Of a stretch of 64,000 nt of DNA, positions 44,363 through 53,043 are shown piece after piece. Below the pieces are notes generated by a model. That model saw only the letters and a program-made list of their open reading frames with translations. It made no database searches and had not been told where the DNA came from. Position numbers and translations under genes: made by a program. The stretch's first letter is position 1. Each line of letters begins with the position of its first letter. Origin of the DNA: PMG-095 sp037200885 (lineage in GTDB: Bacteria; Myxococcota_A; Polyangia; Polyangiales; Polyangiaceae); NCBI GenBank assembly GCA_037200885.1, contig JBBCIN010000003.1, positions 2,222,445 through 2,286,444 on the forward strand, given 5' to 3'.

Positions 44363-45394
44363 TTGCCGCAACACGGCGGGGTGCGCAGGCTGGTTGCCCT
44401 ACTCCGCGGTCTGCGCAATGGCGCCAAGGCCTTCGTGCGTTTGTTAGGCCGCAAGAAGGAGCGCCGCGAGGTCACCACGATCCTGATCACCGGCGCCAGC
44501 GTGGGGATTGGCCTGGAGCTGGCCAAGTTGTTGCGCGATAGCCCCCATCGCTTGGTGCTGACCGCGCGCGCATCTTCGCTGGCGCGCTTTGCCGAGGAAG
44601 GCCTCGTGGCCGGCGAGCGCGTCTTGCTCCTGCCACTGGACGTCACCAAGGCTGATGAGCGGCGCGCGGCGATTCGCGCAGTCGAAGATCGTTGGGGCGG
44701 GGTGGACGTGCTCGTGAACAACGCTGGCATCAGCTACCGCGCGGTCGCCGAGCACGTGACGGAGACCGAGCGCTTCGCACAGCTGGACGCCAATTTCCTG
44801 GGGCCCATGGAGCTGATCCGATTGGCGCTGCCGCACATGCGCGAGCAGCGCTACGGGCGAATCATCAACGTTTCGTCGGTGGGCGGCATGACGGCCATGC
44901 CCACCATGTCGATTTACAGCGCATCGAAATTCGCGCTCGAAGGCGCTTCTGAATCGCTCTGGTATGAAATGCGACCATTCGGCGTGCGCGTGTCACTCGT
45001 ACGCCCTGGCTTCATCAACTCCGACGGCTTTCGCAAAGTGCATTTCACCGCCCAAGGTCAGCGCGCGCTAGACGATCCGAGTGATCCCTACCACGCGCAC
45101 TACGCGAACATGCACGAGCTGATCGAAGGCCTGATGACGCTCACCTTCTACACTCCGCGTGATGTCGCGGAGACGATCCTCGAGGTGATCGAGCAAAAAA
45201 ATCCGCCGCTGTGGGTCGCCGGCACGCTCGATGCCCAGCTGTTCGACTTCCTCCGCCGCATCATCCCTTCCGGCCTCTACCACCGCCTGCTGTACGCTGG
45301 CCTGCCACGGATCTGGCGCTGGGGTCTCAGCGGCAATCTCGCCCTGAGCAGCCTGCCGCCGAAGCCGCCAAAGAAGAAGCCGAATCGAGCCTAG
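44363..45394 (+). CDS. Short-chain dehydrogenase/reductase with C-terminal membrane-associated tail
   Basis: A 343-residue SDR. The cofactor loop is TGASVGIGLELA, followed by VLVNNAGISYRA, the catalytic Ser in IINVSSVGGM and YSASK with Tyr and Lys. The C-terminal 70 residues after LWVAGTLDAQL are basic and end PPKPPKKKPN, as in membrane-associated SDRs that act on lipids. The TTG at 44363 is chosen since it follows AGGAGG at 5-bp spacing; the GTG at 44321 has no such site. Substrate unknown. Stop is 3 bp from the convergent thioredoxin gene's end. Confidence 0.87.
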   Translation: MPQHGGVRRLVALLRGLRNGAKAFVRLLGRKKERREVTTILITGASVGIGLELAKLLRDSPHRLVLTARASSLARFAEEGLVAGERVLLLPLDVTKADERRAAIRAVEDRWGGVDVLVNNAGISYRAVAEHVTETERFAQLDANFLGPMELIRLALPHMREQRYGRIINVSSVGGMTAMPTMSIYSASKFALEGASESLWYEMRPFGVRVSLVRPGFINSDGFRKVHFTAQGQRALDDPSDPYHAHYANMHELIEGLMTLTFYTPRDVAETILEVIEQKNPPLWVAGTLDAQLFDFLRRIIPSGLYHRLLYAGLPRIWRWGLSGNLALSSLPPKPPKKKPNRA

Positions 45395-45397
45395 TTC

Positions 45398-45820
45398 CTA
45401 GAGCTCGAGCTGCCGACTGATCTCCGCGGCCGGCATGGCGCCGCTCAGCCGACGCGCTTCAGCACCCCCGCGGAACAGGATCATGGTCGGAATGCTGCGG
45501 ATGTTGAAACGCTGCGCGACAGTTGGCAGTGCCTCCGTGTCGACTTTGGCGACAAGCACGCGCTCCGCGCGCTCACGCGCCAGCTTCTCCATTTCAGGCG
45601 CGACCATGCGGCAGGGCCCACACCACGCGGCCCAAAAGTCGACCAGCACCGGCAACGGTGAATCACGCACGAGCTCGTCGAAATCCTGCGCGCTACTCAG
45701 CGCGACGGGACGCGAAAGCGGCAGCAGCGCGGCCTTGCACTGCGCGCACTTGGCCCTATCGAGCAGGCGTTTGGCGGGCACACGATTGCGGGCAGAGCAC
45801 GAGGCGCAGGCGACTTCCAT
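45398..45820 (-). CDS. trxC: Thioredoxin 2 (TrxC-like)
   Basis: A 140-residue thioredoxin with the N-terminal zinc finger of TrxC (CASCSARNRVP and CAQCKAALL) and the active site WAAWCGPCRMVAP near residue 67, cis-Pro in IRSIPTMILF. It reduces protein disulfides in the cytoplasm and its zinc site can sense oxidants. ATG 45820 begins at the zinc finger as in other TrxC proteins; ATG 45898 would add 26 residues. The gene converges with the SDR. Confidence 0.93.
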   Translation of the reverse strand: MEVACASCSARNRVPAKRLLDRAKCAQCKAALLPLSRPVALSSAQDFDELVRDSPLPVLVDFWAAWCGPCRMVAPEMEKLARERAERVLVAKVDTEALPTVAQRFNIRSIPTMILFRGGAEARRLSGAMPAAEISRQLEL

Positions 45821-45947
45821 CACACGGCAAGATGCGGCCGGCGACGCAGCAGTCAAGGCCCCCCGCTCCCCGCTCCCCGACGAAGATAGAGTTTGCATTC
45901 CAACAACGTATTTTGATCGGACAGGGCCTCCTGCCAAGCCCACGCCT

Positions 45948-46898
45948 TCAAGTCTGGGAATAGGCGCGACGACGAACCGCTTTTCGCCGCGCCGGTACGG
46001 CCGCAAAGATGTCTTTGCGTGCCCCTTCGCAAATGGCGACAACGGCGGGGTTTTTGATCTTGCGCTCGGCCGAGATGGCATAGAAGCGCTGACGCAAGCT
46101 TTCGACGCGGCCCACCTGCTGCAAGCGATGGCGCAGGCGAATGTCTTCGGCGATCACCTCCGGCACCGCGAACACGCCGAGCCCAGCTTCCGCTACCACG
46201 TTGGACAGCGCGGGATCGTCGAATTCACCGACCACGCGCGGGCGAACGTCGTGCGCGTCGAACCATTGCTCCAAGCCGCGCCGAAGCATGGACTGCGGGC
46301 CCGGCAGTAGAAAGGGCACGCCGGTCAAGGAGCCTGGAAAGCGTCGTTTGTAGATCTTGGCCAATGCGGGTGCGGCGAGTAGCACCGTTCCGCACTCACC
46401 GAGTAAGTGACTGAAGGCTCGCACCGAGCCAGGCAGCGCGGGCGTGTCCGCCAGCACCACGTCGATGGCATTGGCGGCCAGCTCACCGAGATACGCTTGC
46501 GTCGTATTGTCTTCACGGCACACGACTCGAACGTGTTCCTCTAGGCGCCAGGCCGGTGCCAGAATGCGCTGCACGATCGATTTGGGCAGTGCATCCGAAC
46601 AACCCACGACGACGCGGATCGGTCGCCCACTCAGACGCCCTTGAATCGTGTCGACGAATTCACGACCCAAGGAGAAAATTTCGTCGGCGTAGTGAAAAGC
46701 AACTCGGCCGGCCTCGGTCAGCACCAGGTTCCGGCCTTGCTTGGCGAATAGCTTCTCACCCAATACATCCTCCAGACGATGGATCTGGGCGCTGACCGTC
46801 GGATGCGCCAAACGCAGCTCGCGGCTCGCTTGCGCCACGCTGCCGTGCTTGGCCACCGCCCAGAAGTACAGCAGGTGGTGATAGTTCAGCCATTGCAT
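45948..46898 (-). CDS. nhaR: NhaR-like LysR regulator
   Basis: A 316-residue LysR-type regulator with the NhaR-type N terminus: WLNYHHLLYFWAVAKHGSVA, then LRLAHPTVSAQIHRLED. NhaR in enterobacteria activates the sodium/proton antiporter nhaA in response to sodium. No antiporter gene is nearby. It is divergent from the TerC-family gene at 47027 (128-bp gap), which could be its target or may respond to pH or ions independently. Regulon assignment is inferred. Confidence 0.88.
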   Translation of the reverse strand: MQWLNYHHLLYFWAVAKHGSVAQASRELRLAHPTVSAQIHRLEDVLGEKLFAKQGRNLVLTEAGRVAFHYADEIFSLGREFVDTIQGRLSGRPIRVVVGCSDALPKSIVQRILAPAWRLEEHVRVVCREDNTTQAYLGELAANAIDVVLADTPALPGSVRAFSHLLGECGTVLLAAPALAKIYKRRFPGSLTGVPFLLPGPQSMLRRGLEQWFDAHDVRPRVVGEFDDPALSNVVAEAGLGVFAVPEVIAEDIRLRHRLQQVGRVESLRQRFYAISAERKIKNPAVVAICEGARKDIFAAVPARRKAVRRRAYSQT

Positions 46899-47026
46899 GG
46901 GCCTAGCATGCGTCGGTTTTTACGACGGATCGAGACGAAACTTCCTCATTGCCGTCGGATCGTGGCTGGCTAGAGTGAAGCACTCCTGAACTTCCATCGG
47001 CGTTTGGCCTGGAGAGGGGGCTAAAA

Positions 47027-48208
47027 ATGCACGAGAGTATCGGCACCCCCTGGCTCTGGTTCGGCTTCGTTGCCTTCGTGCTGGCCATGCTCGCGCTCGA
47101 TTTGGGCGTGTTCCACAAGAAGGACCACGAGATCAGCGTCAAAGAGGCGCTGGTTTGGACGGGCGTCTGGATCTCACTGGCGATGTTGTTCAACGCCGGG
47201 ATCTACTTCTGGTTCGGGTCCGAACGTGCCCTCGAGTTTCTGTCGGGCTACGTCATCGAGAAGGCATTATCGGTCGACAATATCTTCGTCTTCATCGTAG
47301 TCTTCTCGGTCTTTGCGGTGCCGGCGAAGTTGCAACATCGAGTGCTGCTTTGGGGGATCCTGAGCGCGTTGGTCTTGCGCGCTATCTTCGTCGTGCTGGG
47401 CGCAGCGCTGCTCAGCCGTTTTCACTGGTTGGGCTATGTGTTCGGCGCGTTCTTGGTGTTCACTGGCATCAAGCTGCTGCTGCAACGCCAAGGGGAGGTC
47501 GACCCACGACGGAACCCATTATTTAAGTTGTTTCGGCGTGTGATGCCTTCCGTCGATGAGTTTCACGACGGGCATTTCACCATCACTCAGGCGGGCAAGC
47601 GTTACGCCACTCCGCTACTGCTGGTGCTGATTGCGATCGAAACGACCGACATCGTGTTCGCGATGGATTCCATCCCCGCGATTTTCGCCGTCACCCGCGA
47701 CCCGTTCATCGTTTTCACATCGAACATCTTCGCGATCCTGGGCCTGCGCGCGCTGTACTTCGCGCTCTCCGGCATGATGGAAAAGTTCCACTACCTGAAG
47801 TTCGGACTGGCGCTGGTGTTGATGTTCGTCGGTGCCAAGATGCTCTTGGCGGGCGTGTACAAGATCCCGATTTGGGCATCTCTGGCGGTGATCGCCGCAC
47901 TGCTCGCCGGTTCCGTGATCGCGTCGTTGCTGCGTCCTCCGCCGAACGAGCCGCCGAGCTCGGAGCAAAAACCGCTGTCATCCGCTGGCGGCGTCGCGCG
48001 CAAGGTCGGTGTCGGGGTGCTCGGTGGCGTAGTGCTCGCAGTCGGTGTCGCGATGCTCGTCCTGCCCGGTCCGGCTCTGATCGTCATGCCAATTGGTCTG
48101 ACCATCCTGGCGAGCGAGTTCGAATGGCCCCGCCGCGTTCTCACGCGTTTGCGTGAACGTGCCAAGCAAGCATTTGAAAAGCACCACGCCCCCAAGCCGC
48201 GCACTTGA
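47027..48208 (+). CDS. TerC/Alx family membrane protein fused to PGPGW domain
   Basis: A 393-residue membrane protein. Residues 1-295 are a TerC/Alx core with EKALSVDNIFVFIVVFS and LIAIETTDIVFAMDSIPAIFAV, whose acidic motifs bind or move metal ions; E. coli Alx is a manganese exporter. After a polar linker the C-terminal 85 residues form two further membrane segments with VLPGPALIVMPIGLTILASEFEW, which is the PGPGW transmembrane family. The fusion is uncommon and suggests that both functions act in one complex. No manganese riboswitch consensus is seen upstream. ATG at 47027. Confidence 0.9.
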   Translation: MHESIGTPWLWFGFVAFVLAMLALDLGVFHKKDHEISVKEALVWTGVWISLAMLFNAGIYFWFGSERALEFLSGYVIEKALSVDNIFVFIVVFSVFAVPAKLQHRVLLWGILSALVLRAIFVVLGAALLSRFHWLGYVFGAFLVFTGIKLLLQRQGEVDPRRNPLFKLFRRVMPSVDEFHDGHFTITQAGKRYATPLLLVLIAIETTDIVFAMDSIPAIFAVTRDPFIVFTSNIFAILGLRALYFALSGMMEKFHYLKFGLALVLMFVGAKMLLAGVYKIPIWASLAVIAALLAGSVIASLLRPPPNEPPSSEQKPLSSAGGVARKVGVGVLGGVVLAVGVAMLVLPGPALIVMPIGLTILASEFEWPRRVLTRLRERAKQAFEKHHAPKPRT

Positions 48209-48298
48209 GCGCGTCGTGGCATTTTTCCTCGGAGCTGGGCGTTTTCGGTAACGCTCCGAAGCGTCTCACGAGCGCCTCGCGAGCTTCGCGGCGACGCC

Positions 48299-48490
48299 TC
48301 AATGTGCGGCTTCGTCGTTCACGCCTGAGTCCGAGTGCTCCGCGTGTTCATTCGGTGTGCGAGCCCAGTCGCTCAGCATTCGCAGCTCGGCAACGCCCAT
48401 GCGTGCCAGCAGCAGCAGCCATGCGGACCGCGGCTCGGATCGTTCCCAGTGGCCATTGGCAATCCCTTCGACGCTTTGAGTACGTGCCAT
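48299..48490 (-). CDS. Small hypothetical protein with strong ribosome site
   Basis: A 63-residue frame in the 448-bp gap between TerC and TPR genes. Its ATG (48490) is preceded by GGAGG at 6-bp spacing, which is better than at most genes here. The sequence has an amphipathic stretch AWLLLLARMGVAELRML and an acidic His-rich tail. No family recognised and no neighbour in the same direction. The remainder of the gap holds no gene that I can see. Confidence 0.4.
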   Translation of the reverse strand: MARTQSVEGIANGHWERSEPRSAWLLLLARMGVAELRMLSDWARTPNEHAEHSDSGVNDEAAH

Positions 48491-48656
48491 TGCAATCCTC
48501 CACTACCCTCATTAAGCAACGAATCTGTCGTCGCAAGGGGAGCGGGGTGAGAAATGATCTCTGCCGTTTACACTGAAATGTCCGAGAAACCGGCGTCTTG
48601 GCGCGGGGTGCAGACGGCGTGCCGCGGATGCGCTAACGCTCCCTCGCAAAACGAAA

Positions 48657-49466
48657 ATGGCGGGTCCTTACGGCGAATCGGACGGCTTCATGGGCGGGAT
48701 ATTATCGCGCTACGGCTACACCATCCTGATCGCGCTCGCTTACTTCTACTTTACGAGCCGCGACTCACGCGGCTCGGGCTTCGGTAACGGGCGCGGCACT
48801 TACTACCTCTTTTGGTTGGTCGGGCCCGCGCTGCTGGCCATCTTCCTCGAGCATCCAGCGTTTCTCGCCATCGTGGCGGTCGGACTCGTGGCGCGACCGT
48901 GGCTGCCGGATCCGCTGCTCTATTTACGCTACCTGAGCCGCACACGCAGACTCGAAGGCGAGATTCGCGTCAATCGCGCCAACGTCACCGCGCGTCGTGA
49001 CCTTTCACTGATCTGGTTGGAAAAGCGACGCGCCAAACGCGCGTTGCCGTTGATCGAAGAAGCGTTGGCCCAAGACGCAAGCTCGCTCCAGCTGCTACAG
49101 CTACGTGGCGTCTGCCTGCTCCAGCTCCGGCGCTATGAAGAAGCGGTCCGCTGCTTCGTCGACGTCGTGCAACGCGATCCGAGGCATGGCTTTGGCGACC
49201 CGTACTTGCGTGCCGCGGACGCGCTGATCGCGCTCGAGCGTTGGGAGGACGCTGACGACGCACTCGAGCACTTCGTGAGCGAGAATCGCTCCAGCGTAGA
49301 GGGGCAATACAAGCGCGCATTGGTCGCCCGCGGCCGCGGGGACCGCCCCGCGTTCAGACAAGGCCTACGCGAGGCGCGCAACCTGTATCGGGACGTCCCG
49401 CGTTACCAACAACGCCGACAGTTCAGCTGGTACGCGCGCGCGCTGTTTTCTTCCGTGCTCGGTTGA
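48657..49466 (+). CDS. Membrane-anchored TPR protein
   Basis: A 269-residue protein with two hydrophobic segments near the N terminus (ILIALAYFYFTSRD region and YYLFWLVGPALLAIFLEHPAFLAIVAVGLVA, residues about 20-80) and about four tetratricopeptide-like helical pairs behind (ALPLIEEALAQDASSLQLLQ, EEAVRCFVDVVQRDP and similar). It probably exposes a protein-binding TPR domain to the cytoplasm. ATG at 48657 is preceded by CGAAA only. Function unknown; neighbours give no clue. Confidence 0.75.
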   Translation: MAGPYGESDGFMGGILSRYGYTILIALAYFYFTSRDSRGSGFGNGRGTYYLFWLVGPALLAIFLEHPAFLAIVAVGLVARPWLPDPLLYLRYLSRTRRLEGEIRVNRANVTARRDLSLIWLEKRRAKRALPLIEEALAQDASSLQLLQLRGVCLLQLRRYEEAVRCFVDVVQRDPRHGFGDPYLRAADALIALERWEDADDALEHFVSENRSSVEGQYKRALVARGRGDRPAFRQGLREARNLYRDVPRYQQRRQFSWYARALFSSVLG

Positions 49467-49585
49467 AGTTGGGGAGCATCCGAGACATTTAACGACGGAC
49501 CGAGGCGAACTAACACACCACGCGGGATTTCCCCCGCATTTCGCCTCGTAAAGTCCGGCACGTTTCCTGCTGATGCTCATCGGTG

Positions 49586-50665
49586 ATGAGTGAGCCGCGT
49601 GTGATCCGGAACTTGGCGCAACGGCCGGCGCTCGCTCAGAGCACGCCGGCCGCGCGGGAAGGCAACGCATTACGCTGGCTCGTCGGCGCCCTGACGCTCG
49701 CAGCGGCCGCCGCATTGGTTCCGTTCTGGGCGCCGTTGATGTTGGCCGCTTGGGGGGCGATCATCACTTGGCCATTGCAGCAGCGTCTCAGCAGGTCGCT
49801 CGGTCGTTCCAAACTGACCGCAGCTCTGCTCACGGCGTTGCTCGTGCTGGTGATCCTGCTGCCGTTCGCAGTAGCAACGTTGTCCCTGTCGGGCAGCGCC
49901 ATTGCACTCGGGCAGCGCCTCACCGAGTCGAAGAACGGCGCAGAGGCGCTGAGAACTCTGTCGAGCAGCGACGCGGCCGGCTTCGGCCTCGAACAGCTTG
50001 ATCCACGGCACGTGCTGGATTTGATCCGCCAACACGGCGCAATGGCCCTGGGCGCGGCGCGCACGATTTTCGGCGCGGCGAGCGTGGCGCTGATCGGGCT
50101 AGTGGTGTTCGTGGCCGGCTTCTACACATTTCTGACCGAGGGCAGGCAAGCCCGCGACTGGCTGCTCGAACGCTCGCCGCTGTCTCATGCCCACTTTCAC
50201 CGCTTGTCTAACGTCTTCACCGAAGTCGGACGCGGGCTCGTGGTGGGCGTCGGCCTGACTGCGCTTGCGCAAGGCGCCGTGGCGACGGTCGGATATCTGG
50301 TGACCGGTGTGCCGCAAGCCTTCGTGCTCGGCCTAGTGACGATGTGCGCGTCCTTGATCCCCAGCGTGGGCGCCGCGTTGGTATGGGTACCCGTCACGGC
50401 CGGGCTTGCCCTCACCGGGCGGCCGGGTGCGGCGTTGGCCATGCTCTTGATCGGCTTGTTCGTGTCCGTGGTCGACAATCTCTTGCGGCCGCTGTTCGCG
50501 CGCTATGCCGAGCTTCGCATGCACTCCCTGGTGTTGTTCGTGGCCATGCTGGGCGGCATCGTGCTGTTCGGCACTTGGGGCTTGTTGCTCGGCCCACTGC
50601 TGGTTCGCTGGGCCAGCGAGGGCCTGAGCATGCTGCGCGAGCAGCGCGCCGAGCTCAGCGAGTAA
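49586..50665 (+). CDS. AI-2E family transporter
   Basis: A 359-residue membrane protein of the AI-2E exporter (PF01594) family with about 8 membrane segments. Marks are GAIITWPLQQRLSRSL, FYTFLTEGRQARDWLLE, FVLGLVTMCASLIPSVGAAL, and the C-terminal LLRPLFARYAELRMHSLVLF and LFGTWGLLLGPLL. Family members export small molecules or sodium; E. coli TqsA exports autoinducer 2, but no LuxS is seen here. ATG 49586 is favoured over GTG 49583. Confidence 0.9.
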   Translation: MSEPRVIRNLAQRPALAQSTPAAREGNALRWLVGALTLAAAAALVPFWAPLMLAAWGAIITWPLQQRLSRSLGRSKLTAALLTALLVLVILLPFAVATLSLSGSAIALGQRLTESKNGAEALRTLSSSDAAGFGLEQLDPRHVLDLIRQHGAMALGAARTIFGAASVALIGLVVFVAGFYTFLTEGRQARDWLLERSPLSHAHFHRLSNVFTEVGRGLVVGVGLTALAQGAVATVGYLVTGVPQAFVLGLVTMCASLIPSVGAALVWVPVTAGLALTGRPGAALAMLLIGLFVSVVDNLLRPLFARYAELRMHSLVLFVAMLGGIVLFGTWGLLLGPLLVRWASEGLSMLREQRAELSE

Positions 50666-50693
50666 CGGCACGCACCTTGCTCTTGCTCTGAGA

Positions 50694-50900
50694 ATGAACA
50701 AGCGTCCGAACGGGAAGAGCAAGCCGCCAACCCAAGCCGCGCACCCAGAGACCCAGCATCATCCGCGCGCGAAGACTGGCGCTCCGGGCAGCGAAAGCTC
50801 CAAGACGCGGAATCGCGCGAAGGACGTCCGGAGCGCTCACGACCAGGACGGTAACAGCGAGCTACGCGGGCGTTGGACCGGGCTCGACGCTCCGGAGTGA
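50694..50900 (+). CDS. Possible small basic protein
   Basis: A 68-residue Lys/Arg/Pro/Ser-rich open frame just after the AI-2E gene. It starts MNKRPNGKSKPPTQ and has no predicted structure. Upstream spacing to a TGAGA is plausible. Such disordered small proteins are easily chance frames in high-GC DNA, so the call is weak. Confidence 0.25.
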   Translation: MNKRPNGKSKPPTQAAHPETQHHPRAKTGAPGSESSKTRNRAKDVRSAHDQDGNSELRGRWTGLDAPE

Positions 50901-50972
50901 GCCGCAGAACGTGACGCACAGCGGGGCGATTTGGCAGCCTCGCGCTTTCCGCCGTAGTGTCCGCCTCGACCC

Positions 50973-51758
50973 ATGCGCCGAGTCCGTGCACGTCAGGTTT
51001 TGTCCGCGTTTCGCCAGGGCAGCTCCTGGCCGGTGATCGTCGATACGGGGACGGAGCGCGTCTTCACCAAGCTGCACGCCACCGCGCACGGGACGGCCCC
51101 GCTGGTTTCCGAAATCGTGGTCGGCGAGTTGGCTGATGCACTCGGGCTGGCGACTCCCGCGCGCTGCCTGGTAGAGATCGGAGCCGGCATCGGCAGTCTG
51201 GATCCGCATCAAGAATTGGTCGACTTGTTGGCGCGCAGCGCAGGCCTGAATTTGGGGTTCCAATTGCTCGATGGTTATCGGGATTTGAAGCCGCCCGACG
51301 CGCGTCACATTCGACCCGAGCTGGCAGCGTCGATCATTTGGCTCGATGCGTTGGTTCAGAACCCAGACCGCACTGAACAAAACCCGAACCTGATGATCAA
51401 GGCCGGCCGCGTGTCGCTCATCGACAACGGCGCAGCGCTCACTTTTCAGTACGACTGGGACAACGTCACCGAACAGACACCGAGGCAACCGGGCACGTTC
51501 GTCGAAAAGCATTTGCTCCGGGTCTCGTCGAGTCAGTTCGAGGCCTGCGACGATGAGCTCGCCCCTCGCTTGACTCGCGAAGTGCTGGAGCGCGCGTTGG
51601 CGACCGTACCGGACGAGTTCATCGGGCCGCTGGTGCCGCCACGGAGCGATCCCGCGCGCCACCGCGCCGCCTACGTCGCGTACCTGTGGAAGCGACTGCG
51701 CGCGCCCCGTCCGTTCGTCCTTCCCGGAAGAAAGGTGCCGTTTCGCTTCGATTTCTGA
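50973..51758 (+). CDS. HipA-like kinase domain protein
   Basis: A 261-residue stand-alone HipA-like kinase domain. The N-terminal part has an ATP-grasp-like strand (VFTKLHATAHGTAPLVSEIVVGELADALGL), the catalytic block is WLDALVQNPDRTEQNPNLMI near residue 128, in which Asp and Asn lie in the HipA arrangement, and the metal Asp is in VSLIDNGAALTF. HipA proteins phosphorylate targets such as GltX and need a HipB partner. No HipB-like gene is adjacent. An MFS transporter starts 11 bp downstream. Confidence 0.85.
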   Translation: MRRVRARQVLSAFRQGSSWPVIVDTGTERVFTKLHATAHGTAPLVSEIVVGELADALGLATPARCLVEIGAGIGSLDPHQELVDLLARSAGLNLGFQLLDGYRDLKPPDARHIRPELAASIIWLDALVQNPDRTEQNPNLMIKAGRVSLIDNGAALTFQYDWDNVTEQTPRQPGTFVEKHLLRVSSSQFEACDDELAPRLTREVLERALATVPDEFIGPLVPPRSDPARHRAAYVAYLWKRLRAPRPFVLPGRKVPFRFDF

Positions 51759-51769
51759 GCTCGGCAAGC

Positions 51770-53008
51770 ATGCAAAACACTCATCGCCCGTTCGACGCTC
51801 TGCGGCTGCCTGGGTTTCGGATATTTCTGCTGACGTTCTTGCTCACCATGATGGCCGACAACGTGGAGCACGTGATCAGCTACTGGGTCGCGTTTCAGAA
51901 GTTCCACTCGCCTGCCCTCGGCGGCTTTGCGGTGGTCTCGCACTGGGTGCCATACCTAGTGTTCTCCGTGCCCGTCGGCGCACTCAATGATCGCTTCGAT
52001 TCGCGGCGTTTGATTCAGATCGGCGCGGGCTTGTTCATGCTGGTGTCACTCGGCTGGGGCTATTTTTTCGTCACGGGTACGCTGCAAATCTGGCACGCCA
52101 TGGTGCTCTTGATCTTACACGGGTGCGCCGGCGTGTTCTGGCTCACGTCCAGCCAGGTGCTCTTGTACGACGTAGTCGGCAGTGAGGGCATTGCCAGCGC
52201 CGTGCGTCTGAACGCGACCGCGCGTTACCTCGGCATGCTGGCCGGCCCCGGCGTAGGCAGCGTGATCTTACGAACGCTCGGCCCGAACTACGGCATGTTC
52301 CTGAACGCGACGTTCTACCTGCCGTTGGTCGTATGGTTGATCCGGGCGCCCTATGGACGTCACTTCCGCAGCGGTGCGGGGCCGCGGCGTGCCGTGCGCG
52401 GCTTGGCCGATATCCTGGAGACCGTTCGTGACGTGCGCGGTCTGCCAGTGCTGCTTGCGATGATCGTGCTCGCGGGCGGAGCCTCATTTTTCGTCGGCAA
52501 CAGTTATCAAGCGCAGATGCCGACCTTTGCCACGGACCTCGGGCACGGTGACCCGGGCGCGGCATATACCGCGTTGCTCGGGGCGGACGCCGCGGGTGCC
52601 CTGGTCGGAGGGCTCTTACTCGAGAGCGGTCGCAGTCTGCTTCGCACCGAGACCAGCTCCGCACTGAAGCTTGCCGCGCTGTGGGCCTGCGCGCTGGGCG
52701 CGTTCGCCCTAGTACGCTCCTACCCGCTAGCCCTGCTGTGCTTGTTCTTGGCCGGTTTCTTCGAGCTGTCGTTCAGCAGCATGACGCAGACGATCGTCCA
52801 GCTTCAGGCCCCGTCCGAGATTCGTGGTCGCGTGCTCGGCCTGTTCAACATGTCGTCCTCGGGCTTGCGCGCCTTCAGCGGGATCACCGTCGGCCTAGTC
52901 GGCAGTATTCTGAGCGTGCACGTGTCGTTGGCGTTCGCGGCCGGAGCCTTCATGCTGATCGTGCTCGTCTTGCTCGCGCGGCTCCCGTCCGCCTCGAAAG
53001 TCGCGTAG
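51770..53008 (+). CDS. MFS transporter
   Basis: A 412-residue major facilitator protein with about 12 membrane segments. The cytoplasmic loop motif is GALNDRFDSRRL after segment 2. LYDVVGSEGIASAVRLNATA and IVQLQAPSEIRGRVLGLFNMS are features of the enterobactin-exporter/EntS-like MFS_3 group. A start at ATG 51770 is 11 bp after the HipA-like gene. Substrate unknown. Its stop codon lies within the strong hairpin at 53005-53035. Confidence 0.9.
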   Translation: MQNTHRPFDALRLPGFRIFLLTFLLTMMADNVEHVISYWVAFQKFHSPALGGFAVVSHWVPYLVFSVPVGALNDRFDSRRLIQIGAGLFMLVSLGWGYFFVTGTLQIWHAMVLLILHGCAGVFWLTSSQVLLYDVVGSEGIASAVRLNATARYLGMLAGPGVGSVILRTLGPNYGMFLNATFYLPLVVWLIRAPYGRHFRSGAGPRRAVRGLADILETVRDVRGLPVLLAMIVLAGGASFFVGNSYQAQMPTFATDLGHGDPGAAYTALLGADAAGALVGGLLLESGRSLLRTETSSALKLAALWACALGAFALVRSYPLALLCLFLAGFFELSFSSMTQTIVQLQAPSEIRGRVLGLFNMSSSGLRAFSGITVGLVGSILSVHVSLAFAAGAFMLIVLVLLARLPSASKVA

Positions 53009-53035
53009 TGCGGACGGCTTGGCCGTCCGCACTAC
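53005..53035. terminator. Bidirectional hairpin between convergent genes
   Basis: GTAGTGCGGACGGC and GCCGTCCGCACTAC form a perfect 14-bp stem with a 3-nt loop. It lies between the MFS gene (whose stop is inside the stem) and the minus-strand lipoprotein gene, so it could end transcripts from both sides, although neither side has a T tract. Confidence 0.65.
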
Positions 53036-53043
53036 TAGCAGGC

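Noticed and set aside
44072..44374. Minus-strand frame with a membrane-like segment (GRLIFYGTVLSLVTLALLYA)
   Set aside because: No start codon with a ribosome site lies before the segment, and its ends are antisense to the stress protein and SDR genes.
46899..47026. yybP-ykoY manganese riboswitch upstream of the TerC gene
   Set aside because: The conserved elements are not present in the 128-bp gap.
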